From Mesorhizobium sp. (GTDB taxonomy: Bacteria > Pseudomonadota > Alphaproteobacteria > Rhizobiales > Rhizobiaceae), in assembly GCF_024710845.1 (NCBI RefSeq), contig NZ_JANJTZ010000068.1:1-64000 (forward strand): a stretch of DNA of 64,000 bases. The letters run 5' to 3'. The notes below the pieces were generated by a model. The model was not told the DNA's origin, made no database searches, and saw only the letters and a list, made by a program, of their open reading frames with translations. Made by a program: the position numbers and the translations under genes. Below are positions 45,472-53,387 of the stretch, in pieces (position 1 is the first letter of the stretch; each line of letters opens with the position of its first letter).

Positions 45472-45528
45472 AAATCTGGATAATAGTCCTTCGATTGCAT
45501 AGGAATGGCGCAAAGCGGGGCGCGTGCA

Positions 45529-46449
45529 ATGGCCTATTTCGACAACATCGCCGTCTTCGTCCGCGTCGTGGAGCTGGAGAACCTGTCGGCCGCCGGCCGC
45601 GACATGCGGATTTCACCCGCCGTCGCATCGAACCGCATCAAGGAACTGGAGAAATACCTAGGGGTGCGGCTGTTCAACCGCACGACGCGCCAGCTCACGC
45701 CCACCGAGCACGGACGGGTGTTCTACGAAGGCGCCAAACGCGTGCTCGAGGCAGTCACCGAGGCCGAAGCCGCCGTCAGCGCCCTGTCAGGCAAACCGCG
45801 CGGCACGATCCGCGTCACCGCCCCGCTTGGCCTCGGCCGGCGGCTGATCGCCTCCGGAATCCCCGAATTCCGCGGCCGCTATCCCGAGATCGAGGTGAGG
45901 CTCAGGCTCTCCGACCACGACGTTGACATCATGAAGGAGGGCATCGACGTCGCCTTCAAACTCGGCACGCTGGAGGATTCGAGCCTCAAGATGCGCGGCG
46001 TGATGGATTGCGAGCGGGTGCTGGTGGCCGCGCCCGCCTATCTCGAGGCGCGCGGCGAGCCGAAGACGCCAGATGACCTGGTCGACGCCGCCCACGACTG
46101 CCTGATGCTGCGCTATCCGGGTATCCGCGAACATTTCTGGACGCTGAAGACGTCTGCAGGCTTCCGCAAGTTCGACGTGCGCGGGCCCTACGATTCCGAC
46201 GACGGCGACGTCTTGACCGGCTGGGCGCTCGCCGGCCACGGCATCATCAACAAGCCGCGCTTCGAGGTGGAGCCCTTCATCCGCGACCGGCGGCTGAAGG
46301 TCATCCTGCCGGACAACGCGCCGCCGCCGGTGCAGCTCGCCGCGGTCTACCCGCATCGCAACTACCAGGACCAGAAGGTCCGCCTGCTGCTCGACTTCAT
46401 GGCCGAGCGCTGCCAGCGCCTGATCCGCGACATCCTCAAGGGCGGCTGA
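45529..46449 (+). CDS. LysR family transcriptional regulator
   Basis: This 306-residue regulator has the LysR winged helix at residues 1-60 (FVRVVELENLSAAGRDMRISPAVASNRIKELEKYLGVRLFNRTTR), followed by the two-part effector domain (RGTIRVTAPLGLGRRL and onward). I chose ATG 45529 (MAYFDN), where the family normally begins; ATG 45505 would add eight residues. Divergent to puuD, it is the most likely controller of the urate and purine genes; the ligand is unknown. Confidence 0.9.
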   Translation: MAYFDNIAVFVRVVELENLSAAGRDMRISPAVASNRIKELEKYLGVRLFNRTTRQLTPTEHGRVFYEGAKRVLEAVTEAEAAVSALSGKPRGTIRVTAPLGLGRRLIASGIPEFRGRYPEIEVRLRLSDHDVDIMKEGIDVAFKLGTLEDSSLKMRGVMDCERVLVAAPAYLEARGEPKTPDDLVDAAHDCLMLRYPGIREHFWTLKTSAGFRKFDVRGPYDSDDGDVLTGWALAGHGIINKPRFEVEPFIRDRRLKVILPDNAPPPVQLAAVYPHRNYQDQKVRLLLDFMAERCQRLIRDILKGG

Positions 46450-46459
46450 TCATCAACAA

Positions 46460-46486
46460 AAAAGGCCGCCATCTCGGCGGCCTTTT
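46460..46486 (+). terminator. Intrinsic terminator of the LysR gene
   Basis: An 11-bp stem (AAAAGGCCGCC and its complement) with an ATCTC loop ends in TTTT, 10 bases after the LysR stop. The A run on the other side may let it work for the convergent gene as well. Confidence 0.85.
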
Positions 46487-46505
46487 CGTCATGTCGGCTG
46501 ATTGT

Positions 46506-47411
46506 CTACCAGGGGCGATACCAGCCTTCGACCACCGTCTGCTTGTCGCGATGATTGCCGGCCATGGTCGCCGCCCAGTAAGCCACCGCAGCCCCCACCA
46601 GCAGCGCCGCCGCCGCCAGGAAGGCCGCGACAACCGAAGCGCGACGGGCGCGTTCCGCCGTCTCGCGTGCTTGCGTCTCGATCTGCTGAGCCTGTGCGAC
46701 CGCTTGATCGACCCGCTGGGCCGCCTCTTCCGGAGGTATGCCGGCGCGCGCCGCCAGGACGGACGCGAGGTAGTCGCGATCCGCCGCATCGATTCCGTCG
46801 CCGGTCGCTGCCGACATGAGAATACGGCCCACGGATGCGCGATCCGCGTCGGTGAGAGCCGGGGCATCCGGTGTGCCGCGGAATGTGCGGTCGACCAGCA
46901 GGTCGGACGGGTTTAGCTCATTCGCCATCTCGCCCACTGCAGCGCCCGCGGTCGCCCCGACGGCGGTGGCCGCCTGGCCCGCGACGTTGGCTGCGCCCAT
47001 CACGCCGGAATAGGCGATCAGTGCGGCAACGATCGTGGCGAGGCCCCACATGACAAGTCCGTTCGAGCCGTCGCGGATGTCGGATTCATATTCGCTCGCA
47101 TTGCCCGTGCGACGGCGCATCCGGCCGGTGAGGTAGGCGCCGGCAAAGGATGCGATCACCTGGACCCACAGGAACCACAGCCCGCCGACGATGGCGATCC
47201 ACAACAGGGATGCCGACTCCCCTTCGCGCGCCGACGTCATAGACAGGCCGATTGCCGAGCCGAAGGTGAGCAGGACGAACGAGATGGCGGTTGCGAGGAC
47301 GACGCCCGCCAGGATCGCGGGCCAGTCGATATAGGATGCGCCGGTCGCCCCGGCGAGCGTCTCCTCCGCGATGATGGTCGTGCCGCCGGGTGCGATGTCG
47401 GTCATGGTCAT
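46506..47411 (-). CDS. Multi-pass membrane protein of unknown function
   Basis: This 301-residue protein has three N-terminal hydrophobic helices (LAGVVLATAISFVLLTFGSAIGLSM, LWIAIVGGLWFLWVQVIASFAGAYLTGRMRRR, LVMWGLATIVAALIAYSG). An Ala/Gly-rich middle and an acidic region (LTDADRASVGRILMSAATGDGIDAADRDYLAS) follow, then a coiled-coil-like Gln/Ala-rich stretch, and a final helix. The fold resembles rhizobial envelope proteins without a known role. ATG 47411 follows CGGAGAG. A 24-codon membrane microprotein is encoded just upstream. Confidence 0.78.
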   Translation of the reverse strand: MTMTDIAPGGTTIIAEETLAGATGASYIDWPAILAGVVLATAISFVLLTFGSAIGLSMTSAREGESASLLWIAIVGGLWFLWVQVIASFAGAYLTGRMRRRTGNASEYESDIRDGSNGLVMWGLATIVAALIAYSGVMGAANVAGQAATAVGATAGAAVGEMANELNPSDLLVDRTFRGTPDAPALTDADRASVGRILMSAATGDGIDAADRDYLASVLAARAGIPPEEAAQRVDQAVAQAQQIETQARETAERARRASVVAAFLAAAALLVGAAVAYWAATMAGNHRDKQTVVEGWYRPW

Positions 47412-47440
47412 GGCAGTCTCTCCGTTTCTGACGCCGCAGC

Positions 47441-47515
47441 TCAGCGAAGGCCGAGCAGCGAAAGGATGAACAGGATGACCACCACGAGACCGACCAGGTA
47501 GATGATGCCGTGCAT
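47441..47515 (-). CDS. 24-residue membrane microprotein
   Basis: A 24-codon frame starts at ATG 47515, about seven bases after GGAGGA, one of the best ribosome sites in the window. It encodes MHGIIYLVGLVVVILFILSL and then LGLR: a single hydrophobic helix with a short charged end. It ends 29 bases before the 301-residue membrane protein gene on the same strand. The Shine-Dalgarno and amino acid pattern make a real gene likely. Confidence 0.65.
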   Translation of the reverse strand: MHGIIYLVGLVVVILFILSLLGLR

Positions 47516-47601
47516 GTTGCGTCCTCCGATTGATGGAGGCTGTAACACCGGCGTGATGACATGGTTCCGCCATAAATCCGGAAATCGGCGCTGATGCCGG
47601 A

Positions 47602-48411
47602 TCAGCCGCGGCTGAGCGCTCTCATGATCTCGGCGGCGGCAAGCGCGGCAATCACCGCCGGGCGCTTGTCGCGCACAGCGTCACCGCCGATGGGACACAC
47701 CACTCGCTCGAAGTCCGCCTGTGTTCCGCCGGCCTCGCTCAGATACCAACTCCTGAATGTCGCCCGCTTGGTCTTCGAGCCGATCATGCCGACGTAGGCG
47801 GCGTCGGCCCGCTTCAGTGCCTCGGCGACGATGAGGAAATCGAGCGCGTGGTCGTGCGTCAGGACTACGAATGCCGAGCCGGCCGACGCTTCGCGCACCG
47901 CCTCCTCCGGAACCGGCGTCAGCCGCGTCTCGACGGATGCCGGCATCCCGTCCAGCGCCTCCGGTCGCACGTCAACCACGGTCACCTTGACCGGCAGCAG
48001 CGCAAACGCGGCAGCCAGCGCGTGCCCGACATGTCCGCCGCCGAAGACGAGAACCTGGGGCAGCGCCGCCTCCGCCCGCTGCACCTTGTCCGCCAGCGCA
48101 TCGCGTTCCGTCGCATCGAGCAGCCGGATCGACAGTTCGACCCGCCCGCCGCAGCACTGGCCGATCTCGGGGCCGAGAGGGACGTCGAGACTGTCGGCGA
48201 CGACGGCGCCAGCCAAGGCTTCGCGCGCTCGGTCGATCGCCATGAATTCCAGCGTGCCGCCGCCGATGGTCTCGAGGATCGACGTCGGTGACACCAGCAT
48301 CCAAGCGCCTTCCTCCCGCGGTGTCGAACCTCGCGCACGCACGACCTCGACCAGCGCGACATCCGGATGGGCGTCGAGGAAGCGGGCGAGAGTGGCGAGC
48401 GAGGCGGTCAA
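47602..48411 (-). CDS. xdhC: Xanthine dehydrogenase accessory protein XdhC
   Basis: This 269-residue chaperone inserts the sulfurated molybdenum cofactor into XDH. It has the N-terminal XdhC/CoxI domain (VRARGSTPREEGAWMLV, ETIGGGTLEF, GQCCGGRVEL) and the C-terminal Rossmann-like domain (VFGGGHVGHALAAAF, VLTHDHALDF, YVGMIGSKTKRA). The start is TTG 48411 with TGAGG eight bases upstream. It is cut off from xdhAB by a toxin-antitoxin pair. Confidence 0.93.
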   Translation of the reverse strand: MTASLATLARFLDAHPDVALVEVVRARGSTPREEGAWMLVSPTSILETIGGGTLEFMAIDRAREALAGAVVADSLDVPLGPEIGQCCGGRVELSIRLLDATERDALADKVQRAEAALPQVLVFGGGHVGHALAAAFALLPVKVTVVDVRPEALDGMPASVETRLTPVPEEAVREASAGSAFVVLTHDHALDFLIVAEALKRADAAYVGMIGSKTKRATFRSWYLSEAGGTQADFERVVCPIGGDAVRDKRPAVIAALAAAEIMRALSRG

Positions 48412-48435
48412 GGCGATGCCTCAAAAAACTGCCGA

Positions 48436-48708
48436 CTATTCCTGGAACAAGTCGGCATGTGTACCCGTCCGCGCGAGACGAAGTTCGTCGCCGGCAACCC
48501 GGTAGAGAAGAAGCCAGTCGGGTTCGATATGAAGGTCGCGGAACCCCGCCCAGTCGCCGCGCAATGGATGATCACGCAAACTCTCTGGAATGGGGCGCTC
48601 CTGGATCAATAGGGTCAACACCTCGCGCAGCTTCCGCATATCCTTGCCGCGTTTCTCCATCTTCTTCACATCACGCTTGAATCGGCTAGATGCGACCGGA
48701 GTGAGCAT
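48436..48708 (-). CDS. YafQ-type toxin (RelE superfamily)
   Basis: This 90-residue protein matches YafQ mRNA-interferase toxins: SSRFKRDVKKMEKRGKDMRKL at the start, HPLRGDWAGFRDLHIEPDWLLLYRV in the middle (the conserved His/Asp active-site segment), and LARTGTHADLF at the end. It is expected to cut mRNA on the ribosome. It starts three bases after the antitoxin stop. Confidence 0.92.
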   Translation of the reverse strand: MLTPVASSRFKRDVKKMEKRGKDMRKLREVLTLLIQERPIPESLRDHPLRGDWAGFRDLHIEPDWLLLYRVAGDELRLARTGTHADLFQE

Positions 48709-48711
48709 CGG

Positions 48712-48969
48712 TCAGATCTCGAGATCCTTCATAAGCTCGTCCACACCGCCGTAGCGCCGGCCTTTTCCGTCTTCGAGTTCCTTGATTGCCTTCGCGGTCG
48801 CGGGCTTCGCTACCTTCACGTCGAAAGGCAGTTTCTGTTCCTGCGCGATGCGGATCATCAGCAGCCTGATTGCATCAGAGACCGACAAGCCCATCGCGTC
48901 CAGCGCGACCATCGCCTTTTCCTTGGTGCGGCTGTCGATCCGCGCCCTCACTACGCTGTCCGAAGCCAT
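48712..48969 (-). CDS. RelB/DinJ-family antitoxin
   Basis: This 85-residue protein has a ribbon-helix-helix N-terminus (SVVRARIDSRTKEKAMVALDAMGLSVSDAIRLLMIRIAQEQKLPF), typical of DinJ, and a C-terminal toxin-neutralising tail ending VDELMKDLEI. The ATG at 48969 has GGAGGG upstream; a GTG three bases earlier is possible. It neutralises the YafQ toxin and should repress its own promoter through the dyad at 49007-49023. Confidence 0.92.
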   Translation of the reverse strand: MASDSVVRARIDSRTKEKAMVALDAMGLSVSDAIRLLMIRIAQEQKLPFDVKVAKPATAKAIKELEDGKGRRYGGVDELMKDLEI

Positions 48970-49002
48970 CACCTGCCCTCCGTGTCAAGGCTCAACTCGT
49001 TG

Positions 49003-49030
49003 AATGTAGCTACAATGTAGCTATAGTCAA
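49003..49030 (-). promoter_or_regulatory. Promoter and operator of the YafQ/DinJ pair
   Basis: On the minus strand, TTGACT (49025-49030) and TACATT (49003-49008) are spaced 16 bases apart, a good -35/-10 pair. The spacer holds a perfect dyad TAGCTACA-A-TGTAGCTA (forward strand 49007-49023), suited to a ribbon-helix-helix dimer pair. The -35 box overlaps the xdhB stop codon. Confidence 0.7.
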
Positions 49031-51369
49031 GCTCCTGCCTCCCGCCTGACCCTCTCCACCGCCATCAGCACGCGCTCCGGCGTCGCCGGCGCATCGAGGC
49101 GCGGGCAGATGCGGTGGTCGGCGACGCTCGCGACAGCGTCGGACAGTGCATGCAGCACCGACATCGCCAGCATGAAGGGCGGCTCGCCCACGGCCTTCGA
49201 CTTGTGCACCGTCGGCTCGACATTCTCCGACCAGTCGGCGAGCGCGACGTTGAAGATCTTGGGGCGGTCGGAGGCGAGCGGGATCTTGTAGGTCGAGGGC
49301 GCATGCGTGCGCAGCCGGCCTTTCTCGTCCCAGACCAGTTCCTCGGTCGTCAACCAGCCCATGCCCTGGATGAAGCCGCCCTCGATCTGGCCGAGGTCGA
49401 TCGCCCGGTTCAACGACTTGCCCGTCTCGTGCAGGATGTCTGTGCGCTCGACGACGTATTCGCCCGTCAGCGTGTCGATCGAGACTTCCGAGCAGGAGGC
49501 GCCGTAGGCGAAGTAGTAGAACGGATGGCCCTGCCCCTTGTCGCGGTCCCAGTGGATCTTGGGCGTCTTGTAGAAGCCCGCCGCCGAGAGCTGCACCCGC
49601 GCCATGTAGGCCTGCTTGACGAGATCGGCAAAGGGGATCTCCTGGTTGCCGATGCGCACGCGGTTGGGCAGGAACACGACCTGCTCCTTCGGCACGCCGT
49701 GCTTCTCGGCCGCGAAGTCGATCAGCCGGTCCTTGATTTGCCGCGCCGCGTTCTGTGCCGCCATGCCGTTGAGGTCGGTGCCGGACGAGGCGGCCGTGGC
49801 CGACGTGTTGGGCACCTTGCCCGTGGTGGTCGCGGTGATCTTCACCTGCTCGATGTCGATCTGGAACTCCTCGGCCACGACTTGCGCGACCTTGACGTAG
49901 AGCCCTTGCCCCATCTCCGTGCCGCCGTGGTTCAGGTGCACCGACCCGTCGGTGTAGACATGCACCAGCGCGCCGGCCTGGTTGTAGAAGGTCGCGGTGA
50001 AGGAAATGCCGAACTTGACCGGCGTCAGCGCGAGCCCGCGCTTGACGATCGGGCTGTTGGCGTTGAACGCCGCGATCTCGCGCCGCCGCCGCTCATAGTC
50101 GGAGCTCGCCTCCAGCTCGGCCACGATCCGCTCGAGCACATTGTCCTCGACGGTCTGGTGATAGGGCGTCACGTCACGTTCGCCCACGCCGTAGAAGTTG
50201 AGCTTGCGAATCTCGAGCGGGTCCCTGCCGACCGCGAACGCCACCTCGTCGATGATGCGCTCGGCACCGACCATGCCCTGCGGTCCGCCGAAGCCGCGGA
50301 AGGCCGTGTTGGACACCGTATTGGTGTAGAGCGGCGCCGACGTCGCCTTCACCGCGGGGTAGAAATAGGCGTTGTCGCAATGGAATAGCGCCCGGTCGGT
50401 CACGGGTCCGGACAGGTCGGAGGAAAAGCCGCAGCGCGCCGCATAGTGGAAATCCGCACCGAGGATGCGCCCCTCGTCGTCGAAGCCGACCTCGTAGTCG
50501 ATCAGGAAATCGTGCCGCTTGCCGGTGGCCGTCATGTCGTCGTCGCGGTCGGGGCGGATCTTCACGGCGCGATGGAGCTTCTTCGCTGCCACGGCTGCGA
50601 TCGCCGCGAACTGGTTGCCCTGCGTTTCCTTGCCGCCGAAGCCGCCGCCCATGCGCCGGATTTCCACCGTCACCGCATGGCTCGGCACGCCCAGCACGTG
50701 CGCCACCATGTGCTGCACCTCGCTCGGGTGCTGCGTCGAGGAATAGACCGTGACGTCCTGATCCTCGCCCGGAACGGCAAGGGCGATCTGGCCTTCGAGA
50801 TAGAAATGGTCCTGCCCGCCGCAGCGCATCTGGCCGGAGATACGGCGCGGGGCCGACGCGATCGCGCTCGACGCATCGCCGCGCTCCAGCTTCAGCGGCG
50901 GCGTCACCATCTTGCCGTTCCTGCCGTCGGTCTCCCCGACATCGGTGATGAACGGTAGTTCCTCGTATTCAACCTTCGCCAGCCGGCAGGCCCGCCGCGC
51001 CTGTTCGCGCGTCTCGGCGATCACCGCGAAGATCGGCTGGCCGTGGAACTGCACCAGCCCGTCGGCGAGCACGGGCTCGTCGCGGCGCCCGGTCGGGCTG
51101 ATGTCGTTCGAGGCCGGCATGTCCCTGCCCGTCAGCACCAGGCGAACGCCCGGCGCCATGCGTACGGCGTCGAGATCCATCGACAGGATCTTGGCATGCG
51201 CCACGGTGCACAGGCCCAAGCAGCCGTGCAGCAGCCCGGCGGGCTCCGGCATGTCGTCAATGTAGACCGCAGTCCCGGTGACGTGCTTGTGGGCGGAATC
51301 GTGCCGCCGGTCTGTGGCGACGCCACCGGAGATTTTCTCGGCGCGGAGGTTGGGGGCGTGATGGGTCAT
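49027..51369 (-). CDS. xdhB: Xanthine dehydrogenase molybdopterin-binding subunit XdhB
   Basis: This 780-residue large subunit carries the molybdenum cofactor and oxidises hypoxanthine and xanthine. Motifs include MGGGFGGKETQ, FRGFGGPQGM, the substrate-site block NHGGTEMGQGLYVKVAQV, and AVGEPPFMLA with the catalytic-Glu region near the C-terminus. ATG 51369 overlaps the xdhA stop (ATGA). Length and order are normal for bacterial XdhB. Confidence 0.95.
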   Translation of the reverse strand: MTHHAPNLRAEKISGGVATDRRHDSAHKHVTGTAVYIDDMPEPAGLLHGCLGLCTVAHAKILSMDLDAVRMAPGVRLVLTGRDMPASNDISPTGRRDEPVLADGLVQFHGQPIFAVIAETREQARRACRLAKVEYEELPFITDVGETDGRNGKMVTPPLKLERGDASSAIASAPRRISGQMRCGGQDHFYLEGQIALAVPGEDQDVTVYSSTQHPSEVQHMVAHVLGVPSHAVTVEIRRMGGGFGGKETQGNQFAAIAAVAAKKLHRAVKIRPDRDDDMTATGKRHDFLIDYEVGFDDEGRILGADFHYAARCGFSSDLSGPVTDRALFHCDNAYFYPAVKATSAPLYTNTVSNTAFRGFGGPQGMVGAERIIDEVAFAVGRDPLEIRKLNFYGVGERDVTPYHQTVEDNVLERIVAELEASSDYERRRREIAAFNANSPIVKRGLALTPVKFGISFTATFYNQAGALVHVYTDGSVHLNHGGTEMGQGLYVKVAQVVAEEFQIDIEQVKITATTTGKVPNTSATAASSGTDLNGMAAQNAARQIKDRLIDFAAEKHGVPKEQVVFLPNRVRIGNQEIPFADLVKQAYMARVQLSAAGFYKTPKIHWDRDKGQGHPFYYFAYGASCSEVSIDTLTGEYVVERTDILHETGKSLNRAIDLGQIEGGFIQGMGWLTTEELVWDEKGRLRTHAPSTYKIPLASDRPKIFNVALADWSENVEPTVHKSKAVGEPPFMLAMSVLHALSDAVASVADHRICPRLDAPATPERVLMAVERVRREAGA

Positions 51370-52838
51370 GCCGCGCGCTCCCTCGTGACGGTGATCGGTT
51401 TCTTGGTTCCTGTCGTCTCTAAATAGAAGCGCAAGAGCAGATTCTTCGCCACCGTCATGCGGTACTGGGCCGAGGCGCGCATGTCGCTGAGCGGCGTGAA
51501 ATCCTTCTCGTACGCCTCCATCGCCGCCTCGACCGTCGCCACCGACCATTCCTGGCCTACAAGTGCCGCCTCGACCGCGCTAGCCCGCTTCGGCGTCGCC
51601 GCCATGCCGCCATAGGCGATGCGGGCCGACGCCACGACGCCGCCCTCTGCCTCCACGTGGAAGGCACCGAGAGTCGCCGTGATGTCCTCGTCGCGGCGCT
51701 TGGTGACCTTGTGCACGCCGAAATGCGCGCCCGCCTTCGGCAGCGGCACATGCACCGCCTCGACGAACTCGCCGGCCTGCCGGTCCTGCTTGCCGTAGGC
51801 GAGGAAGAACGCTTCAAGCGGGATCGTGCGGCGCGCGGCGCCCTTGCGGAGCGTCAGCGTCGCACCCAGCGCGATCAGCGGTGGCGGTATGTCCCCAATG
51901 GGGGAGCCGTTGGCGATGTTGCCGCCGATGGTCCCCATATTGCGCACCTGCTCGCCGCCGATGCGGTCGATCAGCGGTCCGAAAGCGGGGATGCGGGCGG
52001 CAAGCGCCTCGCGCGCCTCGGTGTAGGTGACGCCGGCGCCGATGGTCAGGACACCGTCTGCCTCTTCGATCGATTTCAGTTCGTCGAGATGGCTGATGAA
52101 GACCACGGGCGAGATGTCGCGCATGAACTTGGTGACCCAGAGGCCGACATCTGTCGCGCCGGCGACGATGCGCGCGCTGGGTTCCGCCTCGAGGACCGCC
52201 GCGAGATCGTCGACCGAGGCGGGGATCACCAGCCGTTCCTTGCCCGACCCAATCTCGACGCGCGAGCCGTCGCGCATCTCGGCCAGCGCCTCGGTGACGC
52301 GGGCGCGCTCGGCCGCGAGTTCGCTGTCGGCGGCGACGCCGTAGTCCGAGATCGCCTTGGCCGCCTTCACGATCGCGTCGTAGCCGGTGCAGCGGCAGAG
52401 ATTGCCCTGCAGAGCCTTCTCGATGGAGGCTTCCGATGGCCATGGCTCGCGCATCCATAGCCCGTAGAGCGACATGACGAAGCCCGGCGTGCAGAAGCCG
52501 CATTGCGAGCCATGGTAGTCGACCATCGCCTGCTGCACCGGATGCAGCCGGCCGTGCTGGCCCTTCAGATGTTCGACGGTGACGATGTGGCAGCCGTCGA
52601 GCGAGCCGAGGAAGCGGATGCAGGCGTTGACGCTTTCGTAGACCAACCCCTCGCCGCCCAAGCGCCCCACCAGCACGGTGCAGGCGCCGCAGTCACCCTC
52701 CGCGCAGCCCTCCTTTGTGCCCCTGAGCGACCGGCGCAGGCGCAGCCAGTCGAGGACGGTTTCGTCGGGACGCACGTCGGAGAGATCGACGGTTTCGTCG
52801 TTGAGCAGGAAGCGGAGGGTGGAGCAGATCGCGGTCAT
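51366..52838 (-). CDS. xdhA: Xanthine dehydrogenase small subunit XdhA (2Fe-2S and FAD)
   Basis: This 490-residue subunit has two [2Fe-2S] clusters: GCAEGDCGACT and then the QCGFCTPG...LCRCTGY pair at about residues 110-155. They are followed by the FAD-binding domain with ARIVAGATDVGLWVTK, GTIGGNIANGSPIGD and the CO-dehydrogenase flavoprotein C-terminal domain. It passes electrons from the Mo centre to NAD+. ATG 52838 lies four bases after the uraH stop. Confidence 0.95.
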   Translation of the reverse strand: MTAICSTLRFLLNDETVDLSDVRPDETVLDWLRLRRSLRGTKEGCAEGDCGACTVLVGRLGGEGLVYESVNACIRFLGSLDGCHIVTVEHLKGQHGRLHPVQQAMVDYHGSQCGFCTPGFVMSLYGLWMREPWPSEASIEKALQGNLCRCTGYDAIVKAAKAISDYGVAADSELAAERARVTEALAEMRDGSRVEIGSGKERLVIPASVDDLAAVLEAEPSARIVAGATDVGLWVTKFMRDISPVVFISHLDELKSIEEADGVLTIGAGVTYTEAREALAARIPAFGPLIDRIGGEQVRNMGTIGGNIANGSPIGDIPPPLIALGATLTLRKGAARRTIPLEAFFLAYGKQDRQAGEFVEAVHVPLPKAGAHFGVHKVTKRRDEDITATLGAFHVEAEGGVVASARIAYGGMAATPKRASAVEAALVGQEWSVATVEAAMEAYEKDFTPLSDMRASAQYRMTVAKNLLLRFYLETTGTKKPITVTRERAA

Positions 52839-52842
52839 GGCC

Positions 52843-53202
52843 TCAGCTTCCCCTGTAGGTCGAGTAGCCGTAGGGCGAGATCAGCAACGGCACATGGTAA
52901 TGCGTCTCCTCGGCCATGCCGAAGCGGATCGGCACCTGGTCGAGAAACAGCGGATCGGGCAGGTCGATTCCCTGCGCGCGAAGGTAGTCGCCGGCCAGGA
53001 AGACCAGCTCATACTGTCCGGTCCTGAACTCCGCGCCTGCCAAAAGCGGCGCGTCGCAGCGGCCGTCCGCATTGGTCGTCACCGACTTGATCTTCTTGTG
53101 CGAATTGCCGCTCACCCGATACAGCAGGATTTCGAGCCCGGCGGCCGGCTTTCCCGTCGCCGTGTCGAGAACGTGGGTCGTCAGCTTTCCGCTGCCTGCC
53201 AT
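52843..53202 (-). CDS. uraH: 5-hydroxyisourate hydrolase (transthyretin-like)
   Basis: This 119-residue enzyme converts 5-hydroxyisourate from PuuD to OHCU. Hallmarks are [18 protein letters not shown] near the start (catalytic His), a middle block with GRCDAPLL, and the C-terminal [11 protein letters not shown] with the diagnostic YRGS. ATG 53202 is used; an earlier TTG-type start is unnecessary. It is the first gene of uraH-xdhA-xdhB. Confidence 0.95.
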   Translation of the reverse strand: MAGSGKLTTHVLDTATGKPAAGLEILLYRVSGNSHKKIKSVTTNADGRCDAPLLAGAEFRTGQYELVFLAGDYLRAQGIDLPDPLFLDQVPIRFGMAEETHYHVPLLISPYGYSTYRGS

Positions 53203-53302
53203 TGGGTTCTGCCTCTTTGGTCGGCAAGCATGATGCATGCCTTATCATTGTGCGGCAATATGCCGGGATTCGGTAGGACTTCCCCGAACGCCTCGACACA
53301 AA

Positions 53303-53320
53303 GACTTTCAAAATTTTGAA
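53303..53320. promoter_or_regulatory. Palindrome and shared 11-mer between uraH and puuE-uraD
   Basis: TTCAAAATTTTGAA (53307-53320) is a perfect 14-base palindrome inside the 185-base divergent region, overlapping the 11-mer GACTTTCAAAA that also occurs between puuD and the LysR gene. It may be the LysR site controlling both purine operons. Confidence 0.45.
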
Positions 53321-53387
53321 TGGGAATCGGTTCCAAGGCCTTTGATACTCTTTTCAGCGCGGCGCGAATGCCGCAGATCGGGGACAG

